Assembly (NCBI RefSeq): GCF_910589235.1
Contig: NC_060961.1
Location: forward strand, 7,002,440-7,066,439
Reading direction: 5' to 3'
From: Vespa crabro
Taxonomy: Eukaryota; Arthropoda; Insecta; Hymenoptera; Vespidae
Length of the DNA: 64,000 bases
Each line of letters begins with the position of its first letter. The first letter of the stretch is position 1. A program made the translations under genes and the position numbers. This document shows, in pieces, positions 52,143 to 62,303 of the stretch. The notes below the pieces were generated by a model. It searched no databases. It had not been told where the DNA came from and saw only the letters and a program-made list of their open reading frames with translations.

Positions 52143-54076
52143 CGTTCGTTCGTTCTATCGTTCTCTCTTTCCTTCTCACTAGCGTTCAAGACTACGGATG
52201 CTTTCGAAGATATAGGACCAGTAACGTTTCTCAAATCGCACCGGTTGTGTAACGCCTAACGATTCTTTAACTTCTCTGAACGTCCAACTTCGAGACTGTG
52301 AATATCGCGTTAAGCGTTCTCGGTTAATCGCTAACGGCTTGTTTTCAAACTACCAAAAGATCTTCATGATCTTGATATAGGGAAGGTACTTCCTAACGAC
52401 TTAATGTTGAGTTGCAACTCAAGCCTTTATTTATTTATTTCGTCTTTTTTTTCTTTCTTCTTTTTTTTTCTCTTTTCTTTTCCCTCTCCTTAAAAACGAC
52501 GAAAAAATCTTCTTCGTAATAAACAAATGAATTTTTATCGAACTCGTTCTTATATATGTTTTTATTTTATCTGGAATTGTATTACATGTCATTTTTTTCT
52601 TTTCTGTTTTTTTTTTTTTTTTTTTTAAGAAACTTTTCGCACATGTTTTTTTCACTCATGCTTACGCTTTGTGTTTTCATTTCGTGTTTTCGCTCATGTT
52701 GAATTTTTCACGCGAACGATATTGAGAGTATTAAAATATTCGAATTTATATATTCGAATCATTTAAAACTTGTTATATTTTTTTATGTATTACATTTTTA
52801 TCAGAGAAGTTTGTTAATAAATTTACGATATTAAGTTTTACCTTTACATATTAGATATTTACCTCGATGTATATTTTTATGAAATACAATTTCTTTTTTA
52901 TCTTTACTAATGTTAGATTATTTTTATATCATGTTTCTTTAAAGTTGATATTACTCAAGGGATTTTGAAATAGATTGAAACATACAGGTTTTTCAACGTA
53001 CCGAAATATAATTATCTTCGACGACTCTTCTTTTTCTATTTCTATTTCTATTTCTTCTCCTTTTTCTTCTTCTATTACGTCTATCCTCTGACACGTGTGC
53101 ACAGACAGATACATATGTAGAAACGTGTATATAGTAATATACTTATCTACGACGATACGTATGTAACATAAAGGGAATAAGATATTTGAATTCAAATAGG
53201 CGTTGTAGGACACGAGGACTTGTCAGGGAAACGGAAGATTCGATTTACATTATATTTACATTGCAATAACGTAACTCAATGTGTTTTATATATAAACGTG
53301 TATATTTGTGTATATATATATATATATATATTTTCATGAAATCTCAATCTTTGAAACTAAACTCAATCTTTGAAATCAACTAAAGTATTTAAAAATATTT
53401 ATTATCGTTATTATGAAATATTTTACAAGATTCAAAATAATCGAAAATGTCTATTCTCGATTTAATCGAACTTTGATAATATAATATCTTTAATCGTGCA
53501 AATAAATTAGAATGACGTTAAGAATAAAAATTAACGAGCTTATATATCTTCATGAATTCTCAATACGATTTGATATCAACAAAAGTATTATTTTTTAAAA
53601 TATTTATTATCGTTATTACGAAATATTTTACAAGATTCGAAATAATCGAAAATATCGATTCTCTATTTAATCGAACTTTAATAATATATTTTTAATCGTC
53701 CAAACTCTTTTAATATCACTCAAACAAATTAGTATGAAATTAAAAATTAAGATTAATAATGAGTTTATTTGAACATGAATGTAGAATGTATTAAAAACGA
53801 TAAATAAGATAATTCGTTATAAGACGAAGAATAATATTACTTACATAAGTATTTTGTTTCAGGTGTCTTGGGTACGAAGACGTGGCGAGGATTTTCATTT
53901 ACTTACAATCGGTCTTGATACGTATGCGAGCGACTCGAGATTTTCATTAGAGTTCGAAGGCCCGAACGATTGGCGATTACAGTTGAAATCGGCGACTGAA
54001 AGAGACGCAGGACTTTACGAGTGTCAAGTCAGTGTACATCCGCCATTAATCAGAACGGTTCATCTGTCGGTATCAG
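30674..54076 (+). CDS. dpr (family; paralogue unresolved): Dpr-family (ZIG-8-like) immunoglobulin-domain cell-surface protein, 5' part, four coding exons
   Basis: Join of 30674-30752, 34874-34947, 37533-37682 and 53863-54076, giving 172 codons plus one base, open at the 3' end. Residues 1-26 look like a secretion signal, 27-75 form a linker, and about 76-172 form a V-type Ig domain. The Ig hallmarks are visible: Cys91 (HMHCRV), Trp104 (VSWVRRR) and the D-x-G-x-Y-x-C motif ending at Cys155 (RDAGLYEC). One N-glycosylation sequon (NIT) sits at 78-80. The block SRFSLEFEGPNDWRLQLKSA and the tail CQVSVHPPLIRTVHLSVS are typical of Dpr proteins. Known of the family: neuronal two-Ig proteins, GPI- or membrane-anchored, whose first Ig binds DIP proteins in synaptic matching. 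From memory the RRGED/EFEGPNDW variant is nearer Dpr14/18/20-type members than Dpr1, but the paralogue is not settled. Ig2, anchor and stop lie beyond the window. The family call is firm. Confidence 0.93.
34083..34147. repeat. (AT)n microsatellite in intron 1
   Basis: Uninterrupted AT over 65 bases, one of the longest in the window. Confidence 0.96.
34531..34606 (+). repeat. 19-bp minisatellite, four copies
   Basis: The unit TCGTGTAGAAAATTTAAAA starts at 34531, 34550, 34569 and 34588. The first copy differs by one base and the last runs out after TCGTGTAGAAAA. It lies about 270 bases before the exon 2 acceptor. Confidence 0.95.
34874..34947 (+). CDS. dpr (family; paralogue unresolved): dpr-like gene, coding exon 2: linker before Ig1
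   Basis: Preceded by GATTGCAG and followed by GAG|GTAAGT. With the G carried from exon 1 it reads GVKPVPGLENLPRSFWRELS then SPFTE, 25 codons, ending in phase 0. No domain is present. It is a short extracellular linker rich in Pro, Ser and charged residues, as expected between signal peptide and first Ig in this family. The exon is much GC-richer than the surrounding intron and reads open only in the frame that the neighbouring exons need, which supports it despite its small size. Confidence 0.85.
34948..37532 (+). other. Intron 2 of the dpr-like gene (2.6 kb, phase 0)
   Basis: GTAAGT donor and TTTCCAG acceptor. Contains TATG-type repeats at 35180-35240, T-rich blocks at 35995-36030 and a TTC-rich block at 36308-36365. 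The plus-strand frames here are translations of T/C-rich DNA or unassigned short frames. Confidence 0.85.
37533..37682 (+). CDS. dpr (family; paralogue unresolved): dpr-like gene, coding exon 3: N-terminal half of Ig domain 1
   Basis: Exactly 50 codons between TTTAATTTCCAG and AAG|GTAAGC, phase 0 at both ends. It reads VYEVDNFATEIGATPEPRPF, then FFEDPESNITVQLGAQVHMH before the first Ig cysteine (Cys91), then RVQNLQKNLK. The pattern P-x-F-[FE]-[DE] followed by N-x-T and a Cys-containing B strand is characteristic of the start of Dpr Ig1. The sequon NIT is at residues 78-80. Reading on into the intron gives a stop after only four codons, which supports the donor. Confidence 0.93.
37888..37935. 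repeat. (GA)n microsatellite
   Basis: About 48 bases of pure GA, roughly 200 bases after exon 3. Confidence 0.95.
39172..39220. repeat. (AT)n microsatellite
   Basis: Uninterrupted AT over about 49 bases. Frames on both strands through it are artefacts. Confidence 0.95.
39459..39516. repeat. (GA)29 microsatellite
   Basis: Pure GA over about 58 bases, preceded by GATA-containing purine sequence from 39430. Confidence 0.96.
40577..40676. repeat. (CT)n microsatellite, internally duplicated
   Basis: About 100 bases of CT in which the segment CTCTGTTTGTCTCTCTTTCTC occurs twice about 49 bases apart, so the tract has doubled. Confidence 0.9.
41163..41256 (+). repeat. 34-bp minisatellite, about 2.8 copies
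   Basis: The unit opening TATAGGT(T/C)ACTGTATCAATG and closing AATGAATTTA starts at 41163, 41197 and 41231. The third copy is shortened and lacks the internal ACTGTATC block. Confidence 0.93.
41341..41980. repeat. Degenerate tandem array built on AACAATTTGTTATAA
   Basis: About 640 bases in which a 75-130 base unit recurs around five times. Each unit has a TTT(C/A)ATAT-TTCG-like start, a TTGTTTTTT(T)C block, an (A/C)CAATTTGTT-AACAATTTATTATAA block and a TTTTTATA end. Approximate unit starts are 41427, 41541, 41673, 41746 and 41861. Short AACAATTTGTTATAA sub-repeats are nested within units. Confidence 0.8.
44690..44860. promoter_or_regulatory. GC-rich intronic island with octamer-like site, candidate enhancer
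   Basis: A repeat-free, GC-rich patch inside the AT-rich intron 3. It contains TGATGCATATGCAAAC (44771-44786), resembling tandem POU/octamer half-sites, and GCGGCCGC nearby. There is no supported coding frame. Function is inferred from composition only. Confidence 0.3.
44940..44979. repeat. Perfect 18-bp inverted repeat (hairpin) with 4-base loop
   Basis: Left arm 44940-44957 (TAACATTGCTTCTGTAAT), loop AAAG, right arm 44962-44979, exact reverse complement. A T-rich stretch and then a 39-base poly-T run (45045-45083) follow. Confidence 0.95.
45045..45083. repeat. 39-base poly-T run
   Basis: Uninterrupted T homopolymer after about 45 bases of T-rich sequence. Read on the minus strand it is a poly-A run, but no retroposed gene or target-site duplication was recognised beside it. 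Confidence 0.95.
48206..48268. repeat. (AT)n microsatellite
   Basis: AT over about 63 bases with one ACATAT interruption. A related ATATATGT array lies at about 48800-48853. Confidence 0.94.
49473..49623. repeat. Perfect 27-bp hairpin plus a direct copy of one arm
   Basis: Arms 49488-49514 and 49519-49545 are exact reverse complements with a 4-base TATT loop. The left arm and its upstream flank (AAAATATTTTCATATGACAT) recur in direct orientation at about 49585-49623 with a few changes. Confidence 0.92.
50022..50067. repeat. (AT)n microsatellite
   Basis: Uninterrupted AT of about 45 bases following an A-rich segment. Confidence 0.94.
53333..53763 (+). repeat. Tandem duplication of about 215 bp just before exon 4
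   Basis: Copy 1 (about 53333-53547) and copy 2 (about 53549-53763) share TTCATGAA, TTTATTATCGTTATTA, GAAATATTTTACAAGATTC, AATAATCGAAAAT and TTTAATCGAACTTT in order, with small indels (local offset 205-216). The second copy ends about 100 bases before the exon 4 acceptor. Confidence 0.9.
53863..54076 (+). CDS. dpr (family; paralogue unresolved): dpr-like gene, coding exon 4: C-terminal half of Ig domain 1
   Basis: Follows a clear acceptor (TATTTTGTTTCAG) and ends ATCAG|GTGAGT. It encodes 71 codons plus one base: VSWVRRRGEDFHLLTIGLDT, then YASDSRFSLEFEGPNDWRLQ, then LKSATERDAGLYECQVSVHP and PLIRTVHLSVS. This supplies the core Trp of strand C (Trp104), the C'-C''-D region with EFEGPNDW, and the Y-x-C of strand F (Cys155), 64 residues after Cys91, a normal V-set spacing. 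In known Dpr proteins the GFCC' face of this domain makes the DIP contact. The phase-1 exit predicts that the next exon opens the linker to Ig2, which is not in this window. Confidence 0.94.
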
Positions 54077-54323
54077 GTGAGTATCTCTCACTCACCCTAA
54101 CCGATTCATATTTCAATATATACAATGTATAGTATACATAAGTAGATATATTAGAATGTTGCGATATATCGATCCCGATATTCAGTCATTTTTAACGAGT
54201 CTACCCATCTCACTTATCCGACCGTAAAGAAGTTTTCGTCATTTTTCATTGAAAACGTCAGAAGAAAGATTCACTTAGTTTGATCGTTCGAAGAAGAGGA
54301 CAAAGGGAGAAAGAGGCAGATAA

Positions 54324-54365
<42 letters not shown>

Positions 54366-55243
54366 AGGACGAGTTAGTAGGAAAGTAAATAAAACGATAT
54401 AAAAGTTTACATTGGTGAAGGTGCTTCTCGAAACAAGGATGTCACGGTAAGTTGCTTGATCGAAAGCACTTACACACCGTCGAAACGAAGTCAATTTCTC
54501 AAAGCGTACGAACAATGAACTGAGCGGTAGAGGGGGTGGGGGAGAGGGGATGATTGGAACGTTAGAAATAGCGTAGGGTAGGAGGATGATAGAGAGTGGT
54601 TTGAGAAAAGGGTTACATCCATTATTCTCTTAATCTCCCTTTGTAAAGCGAACTCTACCGTAAAGTTACTCGGTCGAGATACATAATCCGCGAGCGCGTG
54701 CGCATTTTCGTTGGGGCATAAATCACGATGGTAGCGCATCGTTAAGGTCGTCCTTGTCGGTGGCATAATGGCGACTTCGCCGGTCGTAACGATGTCCTCG
54801 TGGTACTCACCTCATCCTATATCTTTAGCCAGCTAGCTAGCTAGCTAAGTACTTATCTACGTTCCTTAATTGAAGCCACGGATTCTCTTTTTGGATCCTT
54901 CCATTTCGTTCGATTCAATCAGTCTATAATAATCGTTTCGATGCCTCACAGGTCTAAAGGTTTTTATTACAGATTTCATTCGTTAACTTTCTATCCATTC
55001 ACGATTAATCGAATAACGATCAGCACATTTAGAGATCTATAGAGATAGTAAGATATACGTTTCTACTTTGATACTTTTTGGATCGTTAGAAAACATATCC
55101 CGTTTGTTTCTCTTCGAGTGGTTAGCCCGAGAAGTTACTACTAATGGGTAATTTGTGGTTGCCGAGTAAGTGCTCATAAATCCTCCTTTTTTTTTTATTC
55201 TCGATAGTCCTTCGAAATTCAAATGAGATAACTCTTCTTCGTT

Positions 55244-55249
55244 AAAATC

Positions 55250-55294
<45 letters not shown>

Positions 55295-55352
55295 CATAAT
55301 GATTATATATATGATTATATATATATATATATTATATATATATAATGATTTT
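55244..55352. repeat. AT-rich palindromic element with 17-bp inverted ends
   Basis: AAAATCATTATATATAT at 55244-55260 and its exact reverse complement at 55336-55352 enclose AT repeats and two GATTATATATAT motifs. Probably grown from slippage, but able to form a long hairpin. Confidence 0.85.
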
Positions 55353-56535
55353 AGAGAGGGTTGCTATATTAGACCAAAATGAATTTCCATTGATCTGATG
55401 ATAACGTTATTCTTCTCTCGATCAAATCGATTTAATCATCGCATTGTTTTGTGCTTCCTATGATATTCTTATTCGATTATTCCCAAAGAATTTTGCCTAT
55501 GAATAGTTTTAGTAATAAAAAACTAACTATCAATGAAATTTTATAACGGAAATATCCATTACCTATAAGATGATTTAATAATGAATCTTTTGGGAACGAA
55601 CGGATCGATACCTTTGATATTATTAAATGTATTGAAAAGTGTCGAGGGATATATCATTATAAATTGAAAGAAATGAAAGTAATAAAAGTAATCAAGAAGA
55701 TGTATTTAATTAGGCATTTATAATGATTCATGCTTTATAAGAATATTAATTAGTCTTTTCTGAACTGGTGCAACGTTTTAAATTACCGGATCGTTCGGTT
55801 AATAATTCTTTTCTCTTTTCTCCTTTTCTTTTTTTTTTCTTCCTTTATCCTTTCTTCTTTTTGAATTTTAACGAGGCAGTTGTTCCGACATTATTACTCT
55901 TAATAATCCATTCTCTCCGCACGAGAAACGTATTACAAACGAATGAAATAATGCTACCGCGCAATATGTCGCGAAGGGGAAAGTTACTTCTATTTAGTCT
56001 TCAACGATCTACTTTATTACAAACTCTAACAGACAAACTTATAACTTAACGACATGATTCTACGTACTGTATTCGACGTATACACGTATGTAGAGATATG
56101 TATAGGTAGATGTAGTTGTATACGTGCCATTTGTATGACGTACTACAATCATCCAATTTATTCCCTAGAGGTAAAGTTCTCAATTTTCTCGCATTAAGCA
56201 TATACGAGATTTCGTTTACTTCTACAAATCGTTCGTTTATATAAACGAAAAATGAATTTTTATGAAAAAAATTCTTTTTATTCCAATTATTTTTATTTAT
56301 TTTTATTTATTTAATTACAATTATTCTTAAGCTTTCCGTTGTAATAAATTTTCATTGTTATTTACGATCTTTCAATTTGATCGATCATAATTTTTATGAC
56401 ACATTCTGTTATATAATTTTTTTTAAAGGAAAGCATCAAACGTCTTGTTAATGCTCAGACGTTTAAAGAAAATGAAAAATTTATTTTAAATTGAATGAAA
56501 AAATATTTTTCTCATTTTTTTCCTTTCTCTTGTTT

Positions 56536-56571
<36 letters not shown>

Positions 56572-58494
56572 CTCTTTAATAAAAAATATTTGTATTTTCT
56601 TTCTGTTCGAATTTGCGATTAGAGATTAATATCTTAAACGTAAAACGTGACTCCTTTAATTAAGTCTACGAGGTGCTGCTTTGTCGTCATAAATTGAAAG
56701 GCTGACTGAAACTAAAGCGAGAACTATTAGGTACCTGTCGTGTCTTCCGGCTTTGTCGACGTTTTATCGTCGCGAACACTAACTTGCAATTAGTTCCCTC
56801 TTTTCGTTTTAACTCGGACTCTTCTACTTATATGGGTGTGTCCCTTTATTCTGTCTTAAGATATAATGGAATTAAGCATTTCAACTGGAAGTATTTTAAC
56901 AAAATCTTTCGGTACTTCCTTTTTCAGAATATTACAACTGGAATTTAATTATGCAAATAAATTACAATGAAACACGAATGTCATGTTTTTCCTCTCGAAC
57001 GATTAGAATAATGTTCTTTCCTTTTTTTTTTTAACCTACGTAATAATCGTAAAACATTGTATCCAATTACTTTTTAATAAAATAAGTAATAATTAATTGT
57101 ATATAATAAACAATCAAATAAATAATATTTATTTGTAATATATATATATATATTTACTATTAAAATATATTTTCAAAAATAATGTTTAATAGATATTTAT
57201 CACGAATGACAAATTTTAGTTAAGTAAATTTTTATTCATATTTTTAAAATAAATAAATAAATAAATAAATAAAACGATCAAATATTGTATTATTCAATAT
57301 TAGTAGAAAAGCAAAAAATTTATTACGTTAACAAACAATCACATGTAATATTGAATAACATTGAAAAAGCAACGTTTTGTATAGGATGAAATTTTATCCT
57401 TAATATGAAGGTTAAATGGAAAAAGCTTAAAGATTAATTAATATCCTCAAATTTTATCATTTTTCAAATGAAAGTTAACGAACTGAATATGAAACTATTC
57501 GAACGGAGAAAAGTTTGACGTTTATAATTCAAATGATTATTCGAATAATCGAGAGAGAACATTGAGTTCGTTTCCTAATCACGCTCGACGTAGCTTTCTC
57601 CAAACTTTACAAATCATTGAATACGAATAACCTTCTGTATGCAGAAGTTGAGAAAAGGTAAGCTCACGTTGGATGTGAAACACAATGGAGTTTAGCAATA
57701 GGTACGCATCGTTGCGTCCTCGAATTCAAGTTACGCGAAAGGACGTAGATTTCGGTTTTGATTTGACAAATCTAAATTTCACATATTCATAGACTTAACT
57801 TTAAAAATAATAAAGCGTAGTATTAATAGCAGTAATTGTGGTAGGAATTAGTAGGTATAGAAAATATGATGTTTATTAAAAGGAGTTAAAATCTCACGTT
57901 CTCTTTTTACCTATCTCTTTTTAAAAATCCCTGATTACGATATTGTGGTGACTCACGTAGATTTTTGATTTTCATTTCACTGTATTCATGATCGTACAAG
58001 CTATGAAGGGTGTCATTCAAGAGAAGAGTATTTCTCGTGGTTAACAACACGGAACGAAATAGTGGAAGATTCATATGCATATACATACATATATACATAT
58101 ATACATATATATATACATATATACGTAGAAAAAGAAGGAGAATAAAAAAGGAAAGAAAAACTCAGTCGAAGAGAGGCCAATAAGAGTGTGGAAATGGTGA
58201 TATTTTTCAGTTACTATTTTCGACCGATAGACCAGCCAGCCTTAGAGCTTTATGAAATATTTGACAGAAATAGCGAGTACAAGAGCGGCATAAATTTTGA
58301 CTAGAGACCCCTATGGTAACACGGAACACATAGAAACGTGTCGTATCTAACGTAAGAACGGAGAGCATCAAGGCGAGGTAACAGAATGGCCGTCGAGCTT
58401 ATCGAATATGTTCCAACGTAAAAATGGAGCTTATTTTTTATTATTGATTCGAGTAACTTTTGATTGATAACTTAGACTGAATACCGAGTAACTT

Positions 58495-58514
58495 TTATAC
58501 ATATATATATATAT

Positions 58515-58572
<58 letters not shown>

Positions 58573-58575
58573 GTA
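58495..58575. repeat. (AT)n/(ATGTATAT) microsatellite
   Basis: About 80 bases of AT with interspersed GTAT and TTAT. A related ACATATATAC tract lies at 58075-58125. Confidence 0.92.
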
Positions 58576-60049
58576 TTAATTAGGCAATTAGTTAAAGTTA
58601 AAGTGTAGGTAATATTATCTCCTTCGTAATGTAAATAATTAACTGGTTAATTAATATTTGATTGATTAAGAAAAAATTTATTTTTACTTTTTCGTTTCTA
58701 CTTGATATACAATAAAGTTCCTATTTTGTATAAAAGAAGATATAAAAGAGAAGATGATGCTTTAAGCGAAGGTAATCGAATATATTCGTAGAGCTTCGGA
58801 TTCTTACGTAAGTTGTAGGAGTAGTATTGTCAAACGACATAACTGTGTTGGGAGAATAGGATGTGCAAAGTGAGTTACAACGTCGACGACGATCGGCCAT
58901 CATCATATCCCATTTGGTCCCTTTTTATCGAATCCGGGTCGACCTGGCCATGATATAGTATAGTTTTCCCTGAAAATGCATAACCTCTTTTTACTTTGGA
59001 GCTTAGAAAGAAGAGGAGAAGGAAAGAAAGGAAGGGAGGGAGAGAGAGAGAAAGAGAGAAAGAGTGAGAGTGACTACGTTTAATGATTTCCTTTGAGAGG
59101 AACGAACGTATACGTTCGTTAACGCTGAGAGCTTTTCTCTTTCTTCTTATTCCTTTTTTTTCTTTTCTTTTTTTTTTCTTTCATTTTCCTTCGCTCCCTC
59201 TTCTCGTTTTCCATTCCTTATCACTTGATCGACTTCAACGAATAGAGATCGGACCGCACGATAAGAGAATATCTGTATAATGATTCTTCTGCCATGTGAA
59301 AATTTGTAATTTTCTTATTTTAAACGCGAGGAACCTATTAATTTGGAATAAAGGAGAAAAAGAAAAAAAAAATAAGAAAAAAGGGGAAAATAAAAAGAAA
59401 TAAAAAAATAAAAGAAAATAAAAAGGAAAAAGTAAAGGTAAAAATAAAGGAATTAATATTAAAACGAGATATTACGATTAATGGACAAAAGGATAGAAAT
59501 ATAGTGCATTATAAATACTTATAAAAGAATGATTCGAGTTGGAAGATAAACAAGTAGCAGTTTGTGAAAAGAAATGAAACTGTAGTAGAAATAGGGATAG
59601 AGAAAAGGTTGAGGAGATCGTGATGGTGGAAACGTTGGCGGAGGCGGAGACGGGCGGACGGAAAAAGGAAAGATAGAATAAAATAAAAAAAGATAAAAAT
59701 TTCTTCTGTTATCGATCGTACGTCCGTTGTATTTTATATAGCAATCCGCATCTTGAGAGATCCGACATGTATCTTTATATTTTCTTTTTTCTTTTTTATT
59801 TTCCTTTTTTTTTTTTTTTTTTTTGATATCTCTACCTAGAATTCAAGATTGACGTAAAGATTGACGATTCTCGAATCGGAAAGGAAGAATTTCTCTCCGT
59901 TTTTCTTGACATTTCGATCGAAGTGTCCAACCGATGTGTCCACTCTACCGTTTTGACTTTTACGACATGGATTTAAAACGCTCGAGTCTGTATGTATATG
60001 TGCGCGTATATGCCTGTATGTGTGTGTATATATGTATAAGTCTGCGCGC

Positions 60050-60050
<1 letters not shown>

Positions 60051-60105
<55 letters not shown>
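60051..60105. repeat. (GA)n microsatellite
   Basis: Pure GA tract following TG/CG-alternating sequence (GTGCGCGTATATGCCTGTATGT). Confidence 0.95.
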
Positions 60106-60107
<2 letters not shown>

Positions 60108-60502
60108 TCTTCTCTACGAAGATATAACTACGTTCTCGTAATTTACGCGTCCGCCTAGTACAGTATAAACTTTCGTCGTTAAGCCGTACTACGTCCTTGT
60201 TGAAGAAAAAGAAGAGAGACAGAGAAAGAAAGAGAGAGGGAGAGAGAGAGAGAGAGAGTGAGAGAAACAGTTCGGTTAGTTTCCGTTTTCTCGGCCGTTT
60301 GACCGGAGTTAAAGTTTATGTCACGGCGCGACGCAGTAAAGAAATGAGAAAAAAAGGGCTCCACCCTTTTCCTTCGAACGTGCTCTATCGTCAACCACGT
60401 TGTCTATCCTTTATGAGTTTGGTACGAACAGATAGAGAATTTTCTCTCTCTCTCTTTTTCTTTTTCTTTTTTTAGAAATTATTTGCTAAGTTTACTAGCG
60501 AA

Positions 60503-60547
<45 letters not shown>

Positions 60548-60555
60548 GAATGATG

Positions 60556-60586
<31 letters not shown>

Positions 60587-61542
60587 TTTTAAATTTGGCT
60601 AATCTTTAAATTGAAAAGAACTTAACTTTTAAAAAGACGAGTTCTTACGGATAGCATAAACTTGGAGCTTTTTAATATGCGTATAGATCCGATTAATATC
60701 CTTATTCGATGGATTGCGTACTCTGATTAAGAACATTCCTCTGATATATAGTTGGAGATTAGCAAACACCTGATACTTCGATCAGTCAGTTTCTAATGTT
60801 TAGGTATTAGATCTTAGATAAACGATAATCCTATTATACCAGAATTATAAATGAATTTGTGAATTATGAACGGAATTTTGAATGACCGATGGAAATTTGC
60901 ATTTGGATCAATTTTTGAAATTTGAAGGAATAATAAAATTCTTTCTTATTCATTTTGTTTTCTATGTGTGTGTTTTTTTTCTGTTTTTCTTTTAGTCGAA
61001 TAATAGAAAAATATAGTAGAAAATCACGTATGGTTGTAGAAAGAAAGAGAGAGAGAAAGAGAGAGAAAGAGAGAGAGAAGGAGAGAGAAAGAGAAAGAGA
61101 AAGAGAGAGATTTGCGGTTTGTTATCGTAACGGTATCGCGTCTTATCAGGTGCGAAAATTGAATCGGCAAGTAAACGTGCTCTCTCGAATCGTACGAAAT
61201 GTATTCCCACATAAGGGAATAGAAAGCAGTTCACGCTTACGGATGCTTACGATAGAGTAGCGAGTACCAGGTTCCTCTCTAACCTTCAACCTCTTTGCTG
61301 AGTTATCTCCGAGCTAGAATAAATCACGTTACTCTCAAACATTGCTATCGTTTATTACTCGATCGTCTAATCTATTGCTTGTATCTAGGAAATAATTAGA
61401 TTTTACTGTTTTAGAGCATGTAATATACTTATTTGTAGTATATTGTTATATGATGTACAAGGGAGTGAGGGATATTAATTAATTTATTATATGGCATTAA
61501 TTAGTATCTATGCCATCGGTGATACTAAAATTATATCGATCA

Positions 61543-61571
61543 ATTTCTATGCCTCAATGAGGCATAGAAAT
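61543..61571. repeat. Perfect 29-base palindrome
   Basis: ATTTCTATGCCTCA (61543-61556), one central base, then TGAGGCATAGAAAT (61558-61571). About 20 bases upstream AGTATC and GATACT form a second, smaller inverted pair, and TCTATGCC occurs in both elements. Confidence 0.93.
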
Positions 61572-61636
61572 CAATACTGAGTAACCCATATGCATTTTAT
61601 ATACGTATAATGTACATATGTATAAATATTTAATTT

Positions 61637-61669
<33 letters not shown>

Positions 61670-61989
61670 GTATCATGAATTATGTGTTATCATGTTAATT
61701 GATTAATTTCTTGTGGTAATAATAGATTACATATTTAATCATAAATGTTCTATCTTTGAAGTTTTTATCCTATTAATCATTTTCATCGATAATCAAAGGA
61801 TCAATTGATATTAATACATGAAGTAAATGTAAAAAAAAAGAGAGAAATGTTTTTCTCAGAAATCGAGAGACATTTCGACAGACACACTAGGATCAACTTC
61901 ATGTAGACGTGTATCTTAAAGGTTACGAGCGTTCATGTGATAAGCACAGTGACAATAAATCAAAGTAATTGGAGGGATGAGATGTCGTA

Positions 61990-61994
<5 letters not shown>

Positions 61995-62038
<44 letters not shown>
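61995..62038. repeat. (AT)n microsatellite
   Basis: Uninterrupted AT of about 44 bases. Confidence 0.95.
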
Positions 62039-62040
<2 letters not shown>

Positions 62041-62271
62041 CGTTTATTGACCGTACCAACACTTTCAACTCTCACGAAGTTCTCTACAATTCCGGTATAC
62101 TCTCTTTCGCGAGATAGAACGCATCGCTAGATACGACAGTTTGGGAGCAGCCATTAAATTCCGTGCTTTCTTTTCCTTGACTCAGGAGAATTATGAAGAC
62201 GAGGTTGAAATAGGGAACGTGTATTCTATCGTCTTTTCCTCTTTCTTTCTTTTTTTCTTTCTTTCTTCTAT

Positions 62272-62303
<32 letters not shown>

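Larger units (their letters stand above)
37683..53862 (+). other. Intron 3 of the dpr-like gene (16.2 kb, phase 0), splitting Ig domain 1
   Basis: GTAAGC donor and TTGTTTCAG acceptor. No other coding exon recognised in 16 kb. Repeats beyond those listed separately include GA at 42200-42258, 43020-43049 and 43643-43686, CT at 43993-44036 and 44553-44594, GA at 45695-45765 and 49420-49464, AT at 51053-51090 and CT with TTCG units at 52111-52155. The longest non-repeat antisense frame (48276-48707) has no domain I recognise. Confidence 0.85.
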
